A DNA stretch of 64,000 nt from contig CAMDCN010000011.1 in NCBI GenBank assembly GCA_945890485.1, positions 124,001 through 188,000 on the forward strand, read 5' to 3'. The notes below the pieces were generated by a model. That model was not told the DNA's origin, did not search any database, and saw only the letters and a program-made list of their open reading frames with translations. This document shows positions 1-8,357 of this stretch, piece by piece (the first letter of the stretch is position 1; every line of letters begins with the position of its first letter). A program made the translations under genes and the position numbers. Origin of the DNA: Candidatus Sulfopaludibacter sp. SbA3. Lineage in GTDB: Bacteria > Acidobacteriota > Terriglobia > Bryobacterales > Bryobacteraceae.

Positions 1-2
1 CT

Positions 3-878
3 GACCTACGCGTGGGTATCGTTGGTACCGACACATCGCACGTGATTGCGTTCGCCAAGATTCTGAACGATCCCAAGAATCCGGACTATCAGCCGGGCGC
101 GAAGATCGTGGCCGCCTACAAGGGGGGAAGCCCGGATCTCGAATCGAGCCGCAGCCGCGTGGAAGGCTACGCGAAGGAATTGAAAGAGAAGTGGGGCGTG
201 GAGATCGTGCCCGACATCAAGACGCTCTGCGAGAAAGTGGACGCGATTCTGCTCGAAAGCGTCGACGGCCGGGTGCATCTGGCGCAGGCCAAAGAGATCT
301 TCAAGCACAAGAAGCCCGTGTTCATCGACAAGCCGCTGGCCGCTGACCGCGCGGACGCGCTGGCGATTGAGAAGTTGGCCAAGGCGAACGGAGTGAAGTG
401 GTTTTCTTCATCAAGCCTTCGCTGGAGCGATGGCATTCTGGACGCTAAAGACGCCAAGGCTGTCGTCGTGTGGGGCCCGGGGCCGATGGACGTGACGCAC
501 AAGCTAGACATGACCTGGTACGGCATTCATGCGGTCGAGATGCTCTACGCGATGATGGGTACGGGCTGCGTGGAAGTGACGCGCGTGGCGTCGGGTGATG
601 ACGTGGTCGTCGGCAAATGGAAGGACGGCCGCACGGGAACCGTGCATCTGTTGCGCCCCTATGGCGATTTCGGCTCCATGTTGTTCAAAGAGAAAACCGT
701 GGTGCAGGGACCGGCGAAAGTGAAGGTGAGCTACGCGCCGATGCTGGGCCAGATCGTGAAGTTTTTCCAGACCGGCGAGTCTCCGGTGCCGATGGACCAG
801 ACGATGGAAATGTTCGCTTTCATGGAAGCCGCGCAGAAGAGCAAGGAGCAGGGCGGCAAGCCCGTAAAACTCCAGTAA
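3..878 (+). CDS. Gfo/Idh/MocA-family oxidoreductase, 5'-truncated
   Basis: This is the 3' portion of a dinucleotide-dependent sugar or polyol dehydrogenase of the Gfo/Idh/MocA family. The frame is open to the left window edge and reads DLRVGIVGTDTSH, the beta1-loop start of the Rossmann fold, so only a few N-terminal codons are probably missing. The fold continues with a residue stretch KKPVFIDKPLAAD, which holds the EKP-like lysine loop typical of the family. The C-terminal half is the expected alpha/beta substrate domain. The substrate cannot be told from sequence. The stop lies 21 bases before fabI on the same strand, so read-through into fabI is possible but the functions are not obviously linked. 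A GTG at 12 could be misread as the start, but it falls inside the nucleotide-binding strand. Confidence 0.8.
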   Translation, partial: DLRVGIVGTDTSHVIAFAKILNDPKNPDYQPGAKIVAAYKGGSPDLESSRSRVEGYAKELKEKWGVEIVPDIKTLCEKVDAILLESVDGRVHLAQAKEIFKHKKPVFIDKPLAADRADALAIEKLAKANGVKWFSSSSLRWSDGILDAKDAKAVVVWGPGPMDVTHKLDMTWYGIHAVEMLYAMMGTGCVEVTRVASGDDVVVGKWKDGRTGTVHLLRPYGDFGSMLFKEKTVVQGPAKVKVSYAPMLGQIVKFFQTGESPVPMDQTMEMFAFMEAAQKSKEQGGKPVKLQ

Positions 879-899
879 TTCGCGGTAAACTTGGAACTT

Positions 900-1670
900 A
901 TGCCAGGTTTGCTTGAAGGAAAGACGGCGCTCGTTGCGGGAGTCGCCAACCGCTGGTCCATCGCGTACTCGATTGCCGCAGCGTTTCGCCGGGAAGGCGC
1001 GACGCTGCTGCTGACCTATCAGGGTGAGCGGCTACGGGGACAGGTGGAAGAACTTGCGGTGGAGTTGGGCGCCGCCAAGGTGCTCAACTGCGACGTGACG
1101 AACGACGCTGAACTCGAAGCGCTTGTCGCAACGCTGCAGGCCGAGTTCCCGAAGTTGGACGCCGTGGTGCACAGCATCGCGTTTGCCAACAAGGAAGACC
1201 TGAGCCGCCCGTTCAGCGAGACCTCGCGCGACGGCTACCTGCTCTCGCAGAACGTCAGCGCCTATTCGCTGGTGGCGATGAGCCGGGCGCTTTCGCCGTT
1301 GATGACGGACGGCGGCGCGATCATGACGCTGACCTACCTGGGCGCGACCCGCGTCGTCGAAAACTACAACGTGATGGGCGTGGCGAAGGCGGCCCTCGAA
1401 GCGTGCGTGCGCTATCTGGCGGCCGAGTTGGGCGCGAAGAACATTCGCGTGAACGCGATCAGCGCGGGCCCGATCAAGACCGCATCGGCGCGCGGCATCA
1501 AAGATTTTTCCAAGGTTCTGGACGCGGTGGCGGCACACGCGCCGCTCAAACGGAATTGCGACCCGGCGGAAGTGGGAGACACGGCCGTGTTTCTGGCCTC
1601 CGGCCTGGGCCGTGGCGTCACGGGGAATACCATCTTCGTTGACGCCGGATTTCAAGTCATGGGTCTTTAG
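900..1670 (+). CDS. fabI: Enoyl-[acyl-carrier-protein] reductase (NADH)
   Basis: This enzyme performs the last reduction of each fatty-acid elongation cycle, converting trans-2-enoyl-ACP to acyl-ACP in the cytoplasm. It is a 256-residue short-chain dehydrogenase fold. The residues that define FabI are all present: Tyr146, Tyr156 and Lys163 in the arrangement Y-x6-K (YNVMGVAK), at the same numbers as in the E. coli enzyme. The segment GVANRWSIAY near residue 14 is the NADH-binding loop. The ATG at 900 is preferred over an in-frame TTG at 891 because MPGLLEGKTAL is the usual FabI beginning. A TAAACT box at 886-891 sits eight bases before the ATG and could be a -10 for a short-leader transcript. 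An ABC transporter gene follows after nine bases. Confidence 0.95.
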   Translation: MPGLLEGKTALVAGVANRWSIAYSIAAAFRREGATLLLTYQGERLRGQVEELAVELGAAKVLNCDVTNDAELEALVATLQAEFPKLDAVVHSIAFANKEDLSRPFSETSRDGYLLSQNVSAYSLVAMSRALSPLMTDGGAIMTLTYLGATRVVENYNVMGVAKAALEACVRYLAAELGAKNIRVNAISAGPIKTASARGIKDFSKVLDAVAAHAPLKRNCDPAEVGDTAVFLASGLGRGVTGNTIFVDAGFQVMGL

Positions 1671-1679
1671 TCGAACACT

Positions 1680-2627
1680 ATGATCAAAGTCGAAGGTATA
1701 TCCAAGCGATACCCGGGACACACCGCGGTAGACAACATTTCCTTCGAAGTCGAAAAAGGACAGATTGTTGGCTTTCTTGGCCCGAATGGGGCAGGGAAGA
1801 CGACGACGATGCGCATCCTCACGTGCTTCATGCCCCCTTCGTCGGGAAGTGCGACGGTGGCGGGCTTTGATGTGCTGGAGAATCCGCTTGAAGTGAAGCG
1901 GCGCATCGGCTATCTGCCGGAGACGCCGCCGCTCTACCCCGAAATGGAAGTGGCGGAGTACCTGACTTTCGTGGGAAAGCTGAAGGGTTTGTCGGGCGAC
2001 AACCTGAAGAAGCGCGTAGCGGAAGTGTCCGAGAAGTGCAACGTCGCCGATGTTAGCCAGAAGCTGGTGAGCAAGCTCTCGAAGGGCTACAAGCAGCGCG
2101 TGGGGCTGGCACAGGCGATCATCCACAATCCGGACGTGCTGATTCTGGACGAGCCGACCTCCGGCCTCGACCCGAAGCAGATCCACGAAACGCGGGACCT
2201 GATTAAGGGCCTGGCCGGCGAACACACGATCATTTTGAGCACGCACATTCTGCCCGAAGTGGAGCAGATCTGCGAACGCGTGGTGATCATCTCGCGCGGC
2301 AAACTCGTGGCCACCGATTCGATGGAAGGCCTGAAGAACCGGATGCACGGTTCGCATGTCATCGGGTTGACCGTGGAAACGGCGTCGGAAAGCGGACCCG
2401 TGCAGGAGAAGCTGGAGCGGGTAGCTGGGGTCAGCCGCGTGATTCTGAAGGAGACGCTGGAAGGCGGTTTCTTCTTCGAGGTGGAAAGCCTGCAGGGGCG
2501 CCGCGTGCAGGCTGAATTGGCCCGGGCTGTCGTGGAAGCGGGCTGGGACCTGACCGAATTGCGGCCTGTAAGTTTGAGTTTGGAAGAGGTCTTCCTCCAA
2601 TTGACCGCGACGGAGGCTTCCGCATGA
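1680..2627 (+). CDS. ABC transporter ATP-binding protein (GldA/NatA type)
   Basis: This is the nucleotide-binding subunit of an ABC-2-type exporter. Walker A is GPNGAGKT at residues 34-41. The signature region is LSKGYKQR and Walker B is LILDEPTSGLDP. A C-terminal extension of about 90 residues follows the ATPase core, as in GldA- and CcmA-like proteins. The TGA stop overlaps the ATG of the permease gene (ATGA), which implies translational coupling. Together with the next three genes it matches the GldA-GldF-GldG-DUF4340 set. That set is named after gliding motility in Bacteroidetes but is widespread in non-gliding bacteria, so motility should not be assumed. The transported substrate is unknown. 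Confidence 0.88.
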   Translation: MIKVEGISKRYPGHTAVDNISFEVEKGQIVGFLGPNGAGKTTTMRILTCFMPPSSGSATVAGFDVLENPLEVKRRIGYLPETPPLYPEMEVAEYLTFVGKLKGLSGDNLKKRVAEVSEKCNVADVSQKLVSKLSKGYKQRVGLAQAIIHNPDVLILDEPTSGLDPKQIHETRDLIKGLAGEHTIILSTHILPEVEQICERVVIISRGKLVATDSMEGLKNRMHGSHVIGLTVETASESGPVQEKLERVAGVSRVILKETLEGGFFFEVESLQGRRVQAELARAVVEAGWDLTELRPVSLSLEEVFLQLTATEASA

Positions 2628-3388
2628 GAAACATCCTTACCATCTGCCAGAAAGAGATCAAGAGCTATTTTGTTTCGCCGATAGCCTATGCGCTGATGGC
2701 GATCTACGCGATTGTTTCGGGGTTCTTCACCTATGTGGCCGTCGGGTATTTTCTCGACCGGTCACTCGATCCATCAAGTGCGCGGGGCGGACCCATGGAC
2801 GTGAATGAGTGGGTGATCCGGCCGGTGATCATGAACGTGGGCGTGATTTCGCTCTTCCTCATTCCGATGATTACGATGCGCCTGTTCGCCGAGGAAAAGC
2901 GATCCGGCACGATTGAACTGCTGATCACTTCGCCGATTCGCGACTACGAGATCGTGGTTGGCAAATGGCTCGGCGCGTTGGCGATGTATGCCTGTATCCT
3001 TTCGCTGACTGCGGTGAACCTTAGCGTTCTGTTCCTGTTCGGCAGTCCCGATTGGCGGCCGATTGCCACCGGTTTCCTGGGCATGCTGCTGCAGGGCGGA
3101 TGTCTCTTATCGATTGGCGCGTTCCTGTCGAACACGACCAAGAATCAGATTATGGCTGGCGCGATGACCTTTGGTGTCTCGCTGATGATGTGGACCTTCG
3201 ATTGGTTCACCGGCTTCAAAACCGACGCCTGGGCGAAGGTGCTGGCCTATCTTTCGCTGACCGCGCATTTTGAGCAGTTTTCAAAAGGCGTGATCGATTC
3301 AAAAGACGTGGTCTTCTACGTCTCGGTGATCGTGTTGGGTCTGTTCCTCACCACGCGGTCGCTTGAGTCACTGCGGTGGAGGGCATAA
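2624..3388 (+). CDS. ABC-2 type transporter permease (GldF-like)
   Basis: This 254-residue integral membrane protein has about six predicted transmembrane segments, the first at residues 17-40. It carries the cytoplasmic motif RLFAEEKRSGTIELL, characteristic of ABC-2 permeases of the GldF/NosY type. It should form the membrane channel for the preceding ATPase. Its start overlaps the ATPase stop by four bases, and its stop (TAA) shares a base with the ATG of the following GldG-like gene. These overlaps indicate one transcript and coordinated subunit production. The family is confident; the substrate is not predictable. Confidence 0.87.
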   Translation: MRNILTICQKEIKSYFVSPIAYALMAIYAIVSGFFTYVAVGYFLDRSLDPSSARGGPMDVNEWVIRPVIMNVGVISLFLIPMITMRLFAEEKRSGTIELLITSPIRDYEIVVGKWLGALAMYACILSLTAVNLSVLFLFGSPDWRPIATGFLGMLLQGGCLLSIGAFLSNTTKNQIMAGAMTFGVSLMMWTFDWFTGFKTDAWAKVLAYLSLTAHFEQFSKGVIDSKDVVFYVSVIVLGLFLTTRSLESLRWRA

Positions 3389-4719
3389 TGGCGAGCCGTC
3401 AAGTTCGTTACACCGCCTACGCCAGCACCTACATTCTGGTCTTCGTCGCTATTCTTGCTGGCGTTAATTTCCTCGCGAATCGATACAATAAGTCCTTCGA
3501 TACGACCGCGACAAAACGATATTCGCTGTCCGATCAGACCGTGAAGTTGATCACCGGCCTCAAGAGCGATATCACCTTCACCGTGGTGGATCAGACTGCC
3601 CGCTTCACGGGTTGGCGTGATCTGCTCGAACAGTATCGGAACCTGTCGAGCAAAGTGAAAATCGAGTACGTCGACCCGGTGAAGAATCCTCAGGTCGCCA
3701 TGGCGCTTGGCGCACGTCCGCCGTTCGGGCAAGTGTTCGTCGAGACGGGCACGAAGACTCAGGAAGCCGCGGCGATGACCGAGCAGGAGTTGACCGCAGC
3801 CGTCATTAAGCTGCTCAAGACCGGCGACCGCACCGTGTGCGTTTACTCCGGCGCCGGCGAACCGTCACTGGAGGATGGAGCCAGCAATGGATTCGCCTTC
3901 GCCAAGGCCTCGCTCGAACGCAACAACTACAAGACGCAAGTCATCAAATCGCTCCAGACGACCGAGGTGCCTGCCGAATGCACTTCGATCCTGGTCGCCG
4001 GTCCGCGTTCCGAGTATCCCGATCCGGTGATTGCCGGCATCAAGGCTTTCGTCGAAAAGGGAGGTCACGCGCTCTTTCTACTCGGCCCCGCGCTCCGCAC
4101 GGAGCGGGAAGACGGGATTCCTAACGACAAGTTGGCGGCGCTGCTTGATTCCTGGGGCGTCACGGTAAACAACGATGTGGCGATCGACGAGAGCGGCAGC
4201 GGTTCCGCTTACGGATACGGCAAGGTCGTCTTCGTGGTCGACCAGTTCGAGCAGCACCCGATGGTGCGGGAGTTGCGGAACATTAGCGTCCTGTTTCCGC
4301 TAGTTCGATCTTTGACGACCAAGGATCGAGCGGAGAAGGTCATATCGACGCCGGAGAAGAGCTTTGCGACGAAGGATCTGGATCTGAAAAAGATCGCGGC
4401 CGAACCTTCTGTCGGGACCAAGGGCCCGCTGACCTTGGCTGCGGCGACTACGGTCGGCAAGGCCCGCGTTGTTGTCTTCGGGTCGGTGAGCTGGGCCACC
4501 AACGGATCGCTGCAGTATCAGGCGAACCGGGACCTGTTTTTGAACGCCTTCAGCTGGATGTCCTCCGATGAGGACCTGCTTTCGATCCGGCCGAAGGAAC
4601 CGGATGACCGGCGTTTGGATGTTCGGCCGGGGCAGGGTTGGGTCTTCCCCTTCGCGAGCTTTTTCCCGCCGCTGCTGGTGATCATTGGCGGCGTGATGGT
4701 CTGGTTGCGCCGGAGGTAA
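3388..4719 (+). CDS. GldG-family ABC transporter auxiliary protein
   Basis: This 443-residue protein has a membrane anchor near each end, one at residues 10-28 and one in the last 25 residues (PPLLVIIGGVMVWLRRR). Between them lies a large extracytoplasmic domain of the GldG or 'ABC-type uncharacterized transport system' type. A conserved feature of the family is the early segment KRYSLSDQT, followed by an alpha/beta region that begins with VKLITGL. The start was moved to the ATG at 3388, which overlaps the permease stop. A GTG at 3376 would extend into the permease gene and has no support. The protein presumably works with the two preceding subunits as the periplasmic face of the exporter. 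Confidence 0.82.
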   Translation: MASRQVRYTAYASTYILVFVAILAGVNFLANRYNKSFDTTATKRYSLSDQTVKLITGLKSDITFTVVDQTARFTGWRDLLEQYRNLSSKVKIEYVDPVKNPQVAMALGARPPFGQVFVETGTKTQEAAAMTEQELTAAVIKLLKTGDRTVCVYSGAGEPSLEDGASNGFAFAKASLERNNYKTQVIKSLQTTEVPAECTSILVAGPRSEYPDPVIAGIKAFVEKGGHALFLLGPALRTEREDGIPNDKLAALLDSWGVTVNNDVAIDESGSGSAYGYGKVVFVVDQFEQHPMVRELRNISVLFPLVRSLTTKDRAEKVISTPEKSFATKDLDLKKIAAEPSVGTKGPLTLAAATTVGKARVVVFGSVSWATNGSLQYQANRDLFLNAFSWMSSDEDLLSIRPKEPDDRRLDVRPGQGWVFPFASFFPPLLVIIGGVMVWLRRR

Positions 4720-4722
4720 GCG

Positions 4723-6015
4723 ATGCCGAATCGAGGATTGCTAGTCGCGGTAGTGCTGCTGGCGGTTTTGGCGGGTGGCATCTACTGGTCGAATAAGGAA
4801 GAGGAGAAGAAGGCTGGGGCGCCCGCCGCGGACGCCCCGCCCAAGCTCCTGGAGATTCCCGAGGACCAGTTCACCCGGATCGAAATCAAGCGCCGCGACG
4901 GCGCTGTCGCGGTCGTCGAGCGGCAGGCGAGCGGCTGGCGATTGACCGCGCCGAAGACCCTGCCCGTGGACAGCTTGGCCGTCCAGGCGGTGGTGACGTC
5001 GTTGGCCCTGGTTTCTTCCGAGCAGGTAGTGGACGAGAAGCCGGCCGACCTGATGCAGTATGGGTTCGCGTCTCCGCAGTTGGAAGTCTCCATTGGGCGA
5101 AAGGATGGCAAGACCCACAAGCTTTTAATCGGCGCCGATACGCCGCTCGGGACTTCCGTCTATGCCCAAGTGGCCGGCGATCCGCGGCTGTACACGGTCT
5201 CGACGGCCACGCGCGGAGCCATCGACAAAGTGTGGCAAGACCTGCGCGACCGCCGGATGCTGACTTTCTACGACGCCAAGCTGCGGAGTGTCGAACTCAA
5301 CGGGATCGCGTTCGCCAAGACCGGCGACCGCTGGGCGATGACGAAGCCGCAGCCCTGGCGGGCGGACAACTTTGCCGTCGAAGACCTGGTTCGCAAGCTG
5401 GGCGAAGCCAAGATGGAAGTCGTCCCCGAGGATGAAGAACAGGAGTTCGCGACGAAGTTTGCCGGCGCCGCGCCCTACGCCCTCGCCAAGGCAACCGATG
5501 ACCAAGGCACCCAGCAGTTGGAGGTACGCAAGGACAAGGAAGGCAACTTCTACGCGAAATCGACTGCCGTCGAAGGCTTCTTCCGCCTGCCACCCGAGGC
5601 CGTCGAGAGCTTCGCCAAGAAGGCCGAAGAGTTCCGGGACCGCAAGCTGTTTGAGTTCGGTTTCGCCGAGCCCTCCAAAGTGGAAGTGAAGAACGGCGAG
5701 ACCGCTCGGATCTTTGAAAAAGCCGGCCCAGAATGGAAGTCCGGCGGCAAGAAGGTGGACCCGGGCTCCGTACAGCAGATCGTCGACAAGCTGCGCGAAC
5801 TGGCGGCATCCGGTTTTGCGGCCAGTGCTGGCGGCAAGCCGGCGGCGGAGTACTCGATCACGGTTGCCGGGAAGGCTGCGGAAAAGGTGGCAGTGAGTCA
5901 GGCCGGGGAGAAGTATTTTGCCAGCCGTCCCGGCGACACTACCGTGTATGAACTCGATGGCAAAGTGGTTGATGAGCTGCGCCAACTGGCGGCAGATGCA
6001 AAGACTCTGCCATGA
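4723..6015 (+). CDS. DUF4340 domain-containing membrane-anchored protein
   Basis: This 430-residue protein has an N-terminal transmembrane anchor (residues 5-22), a short acidic and alanine-rich linker, and then repeated beta-rich modules of the DUF4340 type. The modules begin around IPEDQFTRIEIKRRDG and are followed by segments such as GWRLTAPKTLPVD. DUF4340 proteins are commonly encoded directly after GldG-like genes, as here, three bases downstream, so it is probably a fourth component of the exporter complex on the periplasmic side. No enzymatic motif is visible. Its last codons overlap the start of the nicotinate phosphoribosyltransferase gene (ATGA), tying the NAD-salvage genes to the same message. 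Confidence 0.8.
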   Translation: MPNRGLLVAVVLLAVLAGGIYWSNKEEEKKAGAPAADAPPKLLEIPEDQFTRIEIKRRDGAVAVVERQASGWRLTAPKTLPVDSLAVQAVVTSLALVSSEQVVDEKPADLMQYGFASPQLEVSIGRKDGKTHKLLIGADTPLGTSVYAQVAGDPRLYTVSTATRGAIDKVWQDLRDRRMLTFYDAKLRSVELNGIAFAKTGDRWAMTKPQPWRADNFAVEDLVRKLGEAKMEVVPEDEEQEFATKFAGAAPYALAKATDDQGTQQLEVRKDKEGNFYAKSTAVEGFFRLPPEAVESFAKKAEEFRDRKLFEFGFAEPSKVEVKNGETARIFEKAGPEWKSGGKKVDPGSVQQIVDKLRELAASGFAASAGGKPAAEYSITVAGKAAEKVAVSQAGEKYFASRPGDTTVYELDGKVVDELRQLAADAKTLP

Positions 6016-7352
6016 ACGCGCTGCAGACGGACCTCTATCAGTTGACCATGGCGGCCGGGTACTTCTCGGCCGGCAAGCATCGCGAGGTGGCGACCTTCGA
6101 ACTGTTCGTCCGGCGGTTGCCCTACAACCGGAACTATTATCTGGCGGCAGGGCTGCAGCAGGCGGTCGAGTATTTGCTGAACCTGCGGTTCACCGCGGAG
6201 GAGATCGCGTGGCTTCGCGGATTGCCGCAGTTTGCGCGGGTGGCGCCCGAGTTTTTCGACTACCTGGCTGCCCTCCGATTCACGGGCGACGTGTTCGCGA
6301 TGCGGGAAGGCACCCCGGTTTTTCCAAACGAACCCATTCTCACGGTCCGGGCGCCATTGATCGAGGCCCAACTCGTCGAAACTTATCTTCTAGCGACGAT
6401 CGGCTTTCAAACGCTGATCGCGACCAAAGCCACGCGGATCGTGGAGGCCGCCGCGGCAGCGTCGGTCGTTGAATTTGGCACGCGCCGGGCGCACGGTCCT
6501 GAGTCCGGGATGCTGGCGGCTCGTGCGGCGTACATCGGCGGCTGCATTGGGTCGAGCAATGTAGAAGCGGGCTTTCGTTACGGGATCCCGGTGTACGGCA
6601 CCTCGGCTCACTCCTGGGTAATGAGCTTTGCGAGTGAGACGGAGAGCTTCCGGCAGTTGCAGCAGTTGCTGGGTGAGGGCACAATCTACCTGATTGATAG
6701 CTACGACACGCTGGAGGGCGCCCGGAAAGCGATAGCGCTGGGGCGGCCAATGGCTGGCGTGCGCCTTGATAGCGGGAACTTGTTTGAGTTGTCGCGCGGC
6801 GTGCGGACGATTCTGAACGAGGCCGGCTTCAACGACGTGAAGATCATGGCCACCAGCGATTTGAACGAATACCGGATTTTGGAACTGACGGCGGCCGCAG
6901 CGCCGATCGACCTGTACGGCGTCGGCACTGATCTGGCGACTTCCGCCGACAGCCCGAGCCTGGGTGCGGTATATAAACTGGTCGAGCTGGAAACCGACGG
7001 TGCAAAACGGTACACGGCCAAGTACAGCGAAGAGAAGCATACGCGCCCTGGGGCCAAACAGGTGTTCCGCTACCGGAATCGCGATCTCATCAGTTGCGAA
7101 TGGGAGTGCCCGACCGGCACTGAGCCCGTGGAGGCATTATTGCGGCCGGTGATCGTGCAGGGGCAACTGATCGAGCCCTTGCCGGACGCCCATCAAGCGC
7201 GCAAGACAGCCCAGCAGAATATCAAGCGGTTGCCGCATGCGCTACGAAGCCTTTACGCTCCGGAAGAACATCCGTGGCGCGTCGAGTATTCGCCCGAACT
7301 GCTGGCGCTGGACGCCCGCGTGAAGCAGAGCCTGCGAGGAGCGGCCCGATGA
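6012..7352 (+). CDS. pncB: Nicotinate phosphoribosyltransferase
   Basis: This cytoplasmic enzyme joins nicotinate to PRPP to give nicotinate mononucleotide, the entry step of the Preiss-Handler route to NAD. The 446-residue length fits the family. The N-terminal segment LQTDLYQLTMAAGY is the family hallmark. GTSAHSW contains the histidine region involved in phospho-activation, and the segment VRLDSGNL is part of the PRPP/phosphate site. The start overlaps the DUF4340 stop (ATGA), and the stop overlaps the nicotinamidase start in the same way. Nicotinamidase makes the substrate for this enzyme, so the two genes form a functional salvage pair. Confidence 0.93.
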   Translation: MNALQTDLYQLTMAAGYFSAGKHREVATFELFVRRLPYNRNYYLAAGLQQAVEYLLNLRFTAEEIAWLRGLPQFARVAPEFFDYLAALRFTGDVFAMREGTPVFPNEPILTVRAPLIEAQLVETYLLATIGFQTLIATKATRIVEAAAAASVVEFGTRRAHGPESGMLAARAAYIGGCIGSSNVEAGFRYGIPVYGTSAHSWVMSFASETESFRQLQQLLGEGTIYLIDSYDTLEGARKAIALGRPMAGVRLDSGNLFELSRGVRTILNEAGFNDVKIMATSDLNEYRILELTAAAAPIDLYGVGTDLATSADSPSLGAVYKLVELETDGAKRYTAKYSEEKHTRPGAKQVFRYRNRDLISCEWECPTGTEPVEALLRPVIVQGQLIEPLPDAHQARKTAQQNIKRLPHALRSLYAPEEHPWRVEYSPELLALDARVKQSLRGAAR

Positions 7353-7882
7353 ACACCGTATTCTTTGATGTCGATACGCAGTTGGACTTTTTGTATCCGG
7401 CCGGCTCGCTCTATGTGCCAGGGGCCGAAACGATCGTCCCGGCTCTTGCCCGGCTGACGACCTATGCCTCCACACACGGCATCCCCATCGTTTCCACGAT
7501 GGATGCTCACACCGGGGCAGACCCGGAGTTCGCCACTTGGCCGCACCATTGCGTGGTGGGCTGCCTCGGGCAGCGGAAGCCGGAGGCGACGCTCGCCGGT
7601 AGCCGGGGACGGCAGCATTTCATCACCAAGCAGCACGTAGACTGCTTCACGAGCGCGGCTCTGCTGCCGCTTCTGGCGGAGCTACAGGCCGACCACTACG
7701 TGGTCTATGGGGTCGTCACGGAAGTCTGCGTTCGCAACGCTATACGGGGCCTGTTGGCGACCGGCAAGCGGGTAACCGTGCTTGCCGATGCCATCAAAGA
7801 GCTGGACGCGGAGGCCGCGCAATCGACGCTCGCCGATTTAACCACCGCCGGCGGCGCCATCGGCGCCAGCACGGACTACTGA
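7349..7882 (+). CDS. pncA: Nicotinamidase / isochorismatase-family hydrolase
   Basis: This enzyme is predicted to deamidate nicotinamide to nicotinate, feeding the adjacent pncB product. It is a 177-residue cysteine hydrolase with the triad Asp9 (DTQLDF), Lys94 and Cys127 (VTEVCVRN). A metal-binding site is suggested by Asp52, His54 and His66/67. The ATG at 7349 forms an ATGA overlap with pncB and gives the expected N-terminus. An upstream in-frame extension to 7274 lies inside pncB and was rejected. The last seven bases overlap the convergent rsfS gene. Assignment as nicotinamidase rather than a generic isochorismatase relies on the pncB neighbour and the metal ligands. Confidence 0.88.
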   Translation: MNTVFFDVDTQLDFLYPAGSLYVPGAETIVPALARLTTYASTHGIPIVSTMDAHTGADPEFATWPHHCVVGCLGQRKPEATLAGSRGRQHFITKQHVDCFTSAALLPLLAELQADHYVVYGVVTEVCVRNAIRGLLATGKRVTVLADAIKELDAEAAQSTLADLTTAGGAIGASTDY

Positions 7883-8319
7883 CCGGGTTGCGGGTCCACC
7901 GGAAGCTCCAATTTCTTGGCTTCGCGGTAGAGGCGGTCCAGGTCGTAATAGGTGCGCGCTTTTTCTGAGAAGACGTGGACGACCAAGTCGCCGTAGTCCA
8001 TCAGAATCCATTCGCCGGTCTGATAGCCTTCAATGTTCACCGGACGCTCTCCGGCTTCGTTCTTCAGGATGCTTTCGATTTCGTCAGCGATCGCCTGGTT
8101 TTGACGGTTATTGCGGCCATGGCAGATGAGAAAGGTATCGGCCATGGTGGTGACGCCCCGCAAATCGAGGGCGACTAAATCTACGGCTTGTTTGGCCTGC
8201 GCTGCCTGCGCCGCGAGGAACCAAGTGGGACTTAGGTCCTCCGTTTCCTCCTGCGCCAAAGCGACTTCTGCTTCGGTGTCCACACTCACGGGTGGTTTCC
8301 GCGTTACTTTTGCCTGCAA
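7876..8319 (-). CDS. rsfS: Ribosomal silencing factor RsfS
   Basis: RsfS binds ribosomal protein uL14 and blocks 30S-50S joining when nutrients are low. The 147-residue protein has the family core: LVALDLRGVTTMADTFLIC, then an acidic helix, and GYQTGEWILMDYGDLVVHVF near the C-terminus. About 35 N-terminal residues before the core are acidic and poorly conserved. The start codon is TTG at 8317-8319, supported by an AGGAG ribosome-binding site (complement of 8325-8329) five bases upstream. In many bacteria rsfS follows nadD. Here nadD is absent, but pncB-pncA lie convergent to it, so an NAD link is kept only loosely. Confidence 0.92.
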   Translation of the reverse strand: MQAKVTRKPPVSVDTEAEVALAQEETEDLSPTWFLAAQAAQAKQAVDLVALDLRGVTTMADTFLICHGRNNRQNQAIADEIESILKNEAGERPVNIEGYQTGEWILMDYGDLVVHVFSEKARTYYDLDRLYREAKKLELPVDPQPGQ

Positions 8320-8320
8320 A

Positions 8321-8348
8321 TCGACTCCTGTCGGTATCGTACTACACT
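8321..8348 (+). promoter_or_regulatory. Candidate sigma-70-type promoter for the M15-like gene
   Basis: TCGACT (8321-8326) and TACACT (8343-8348) are separated by 16 bases. Each matches four of six consensus positions. The -10 ends nine bases before the GTG at 8358, so the transcript would have almost no leader. The same stretch also holds two copies of GTATCGT (8332-8338 and 8354-8360 region). This is pattern-based only. Confidence 0.25.
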
Positions 8349-8357
8349 ACTAGTATC

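Noticed and set aside
1032-2600. Open frame of 522 codons on the minus strand
   Set aside because: It lies opposite fabI and the ABC ATPase gene, is rich in His/Arg/Gln and shows no domain; it is a product of high GC at codon position three.
2624-6015. Gliding-motility locus
   Set aside because: Only the GldA/F/G-type ABC genes are present. The core gliding and type IX secretion genes are absent, and these ABC genes are common in non-gliding bacteria.
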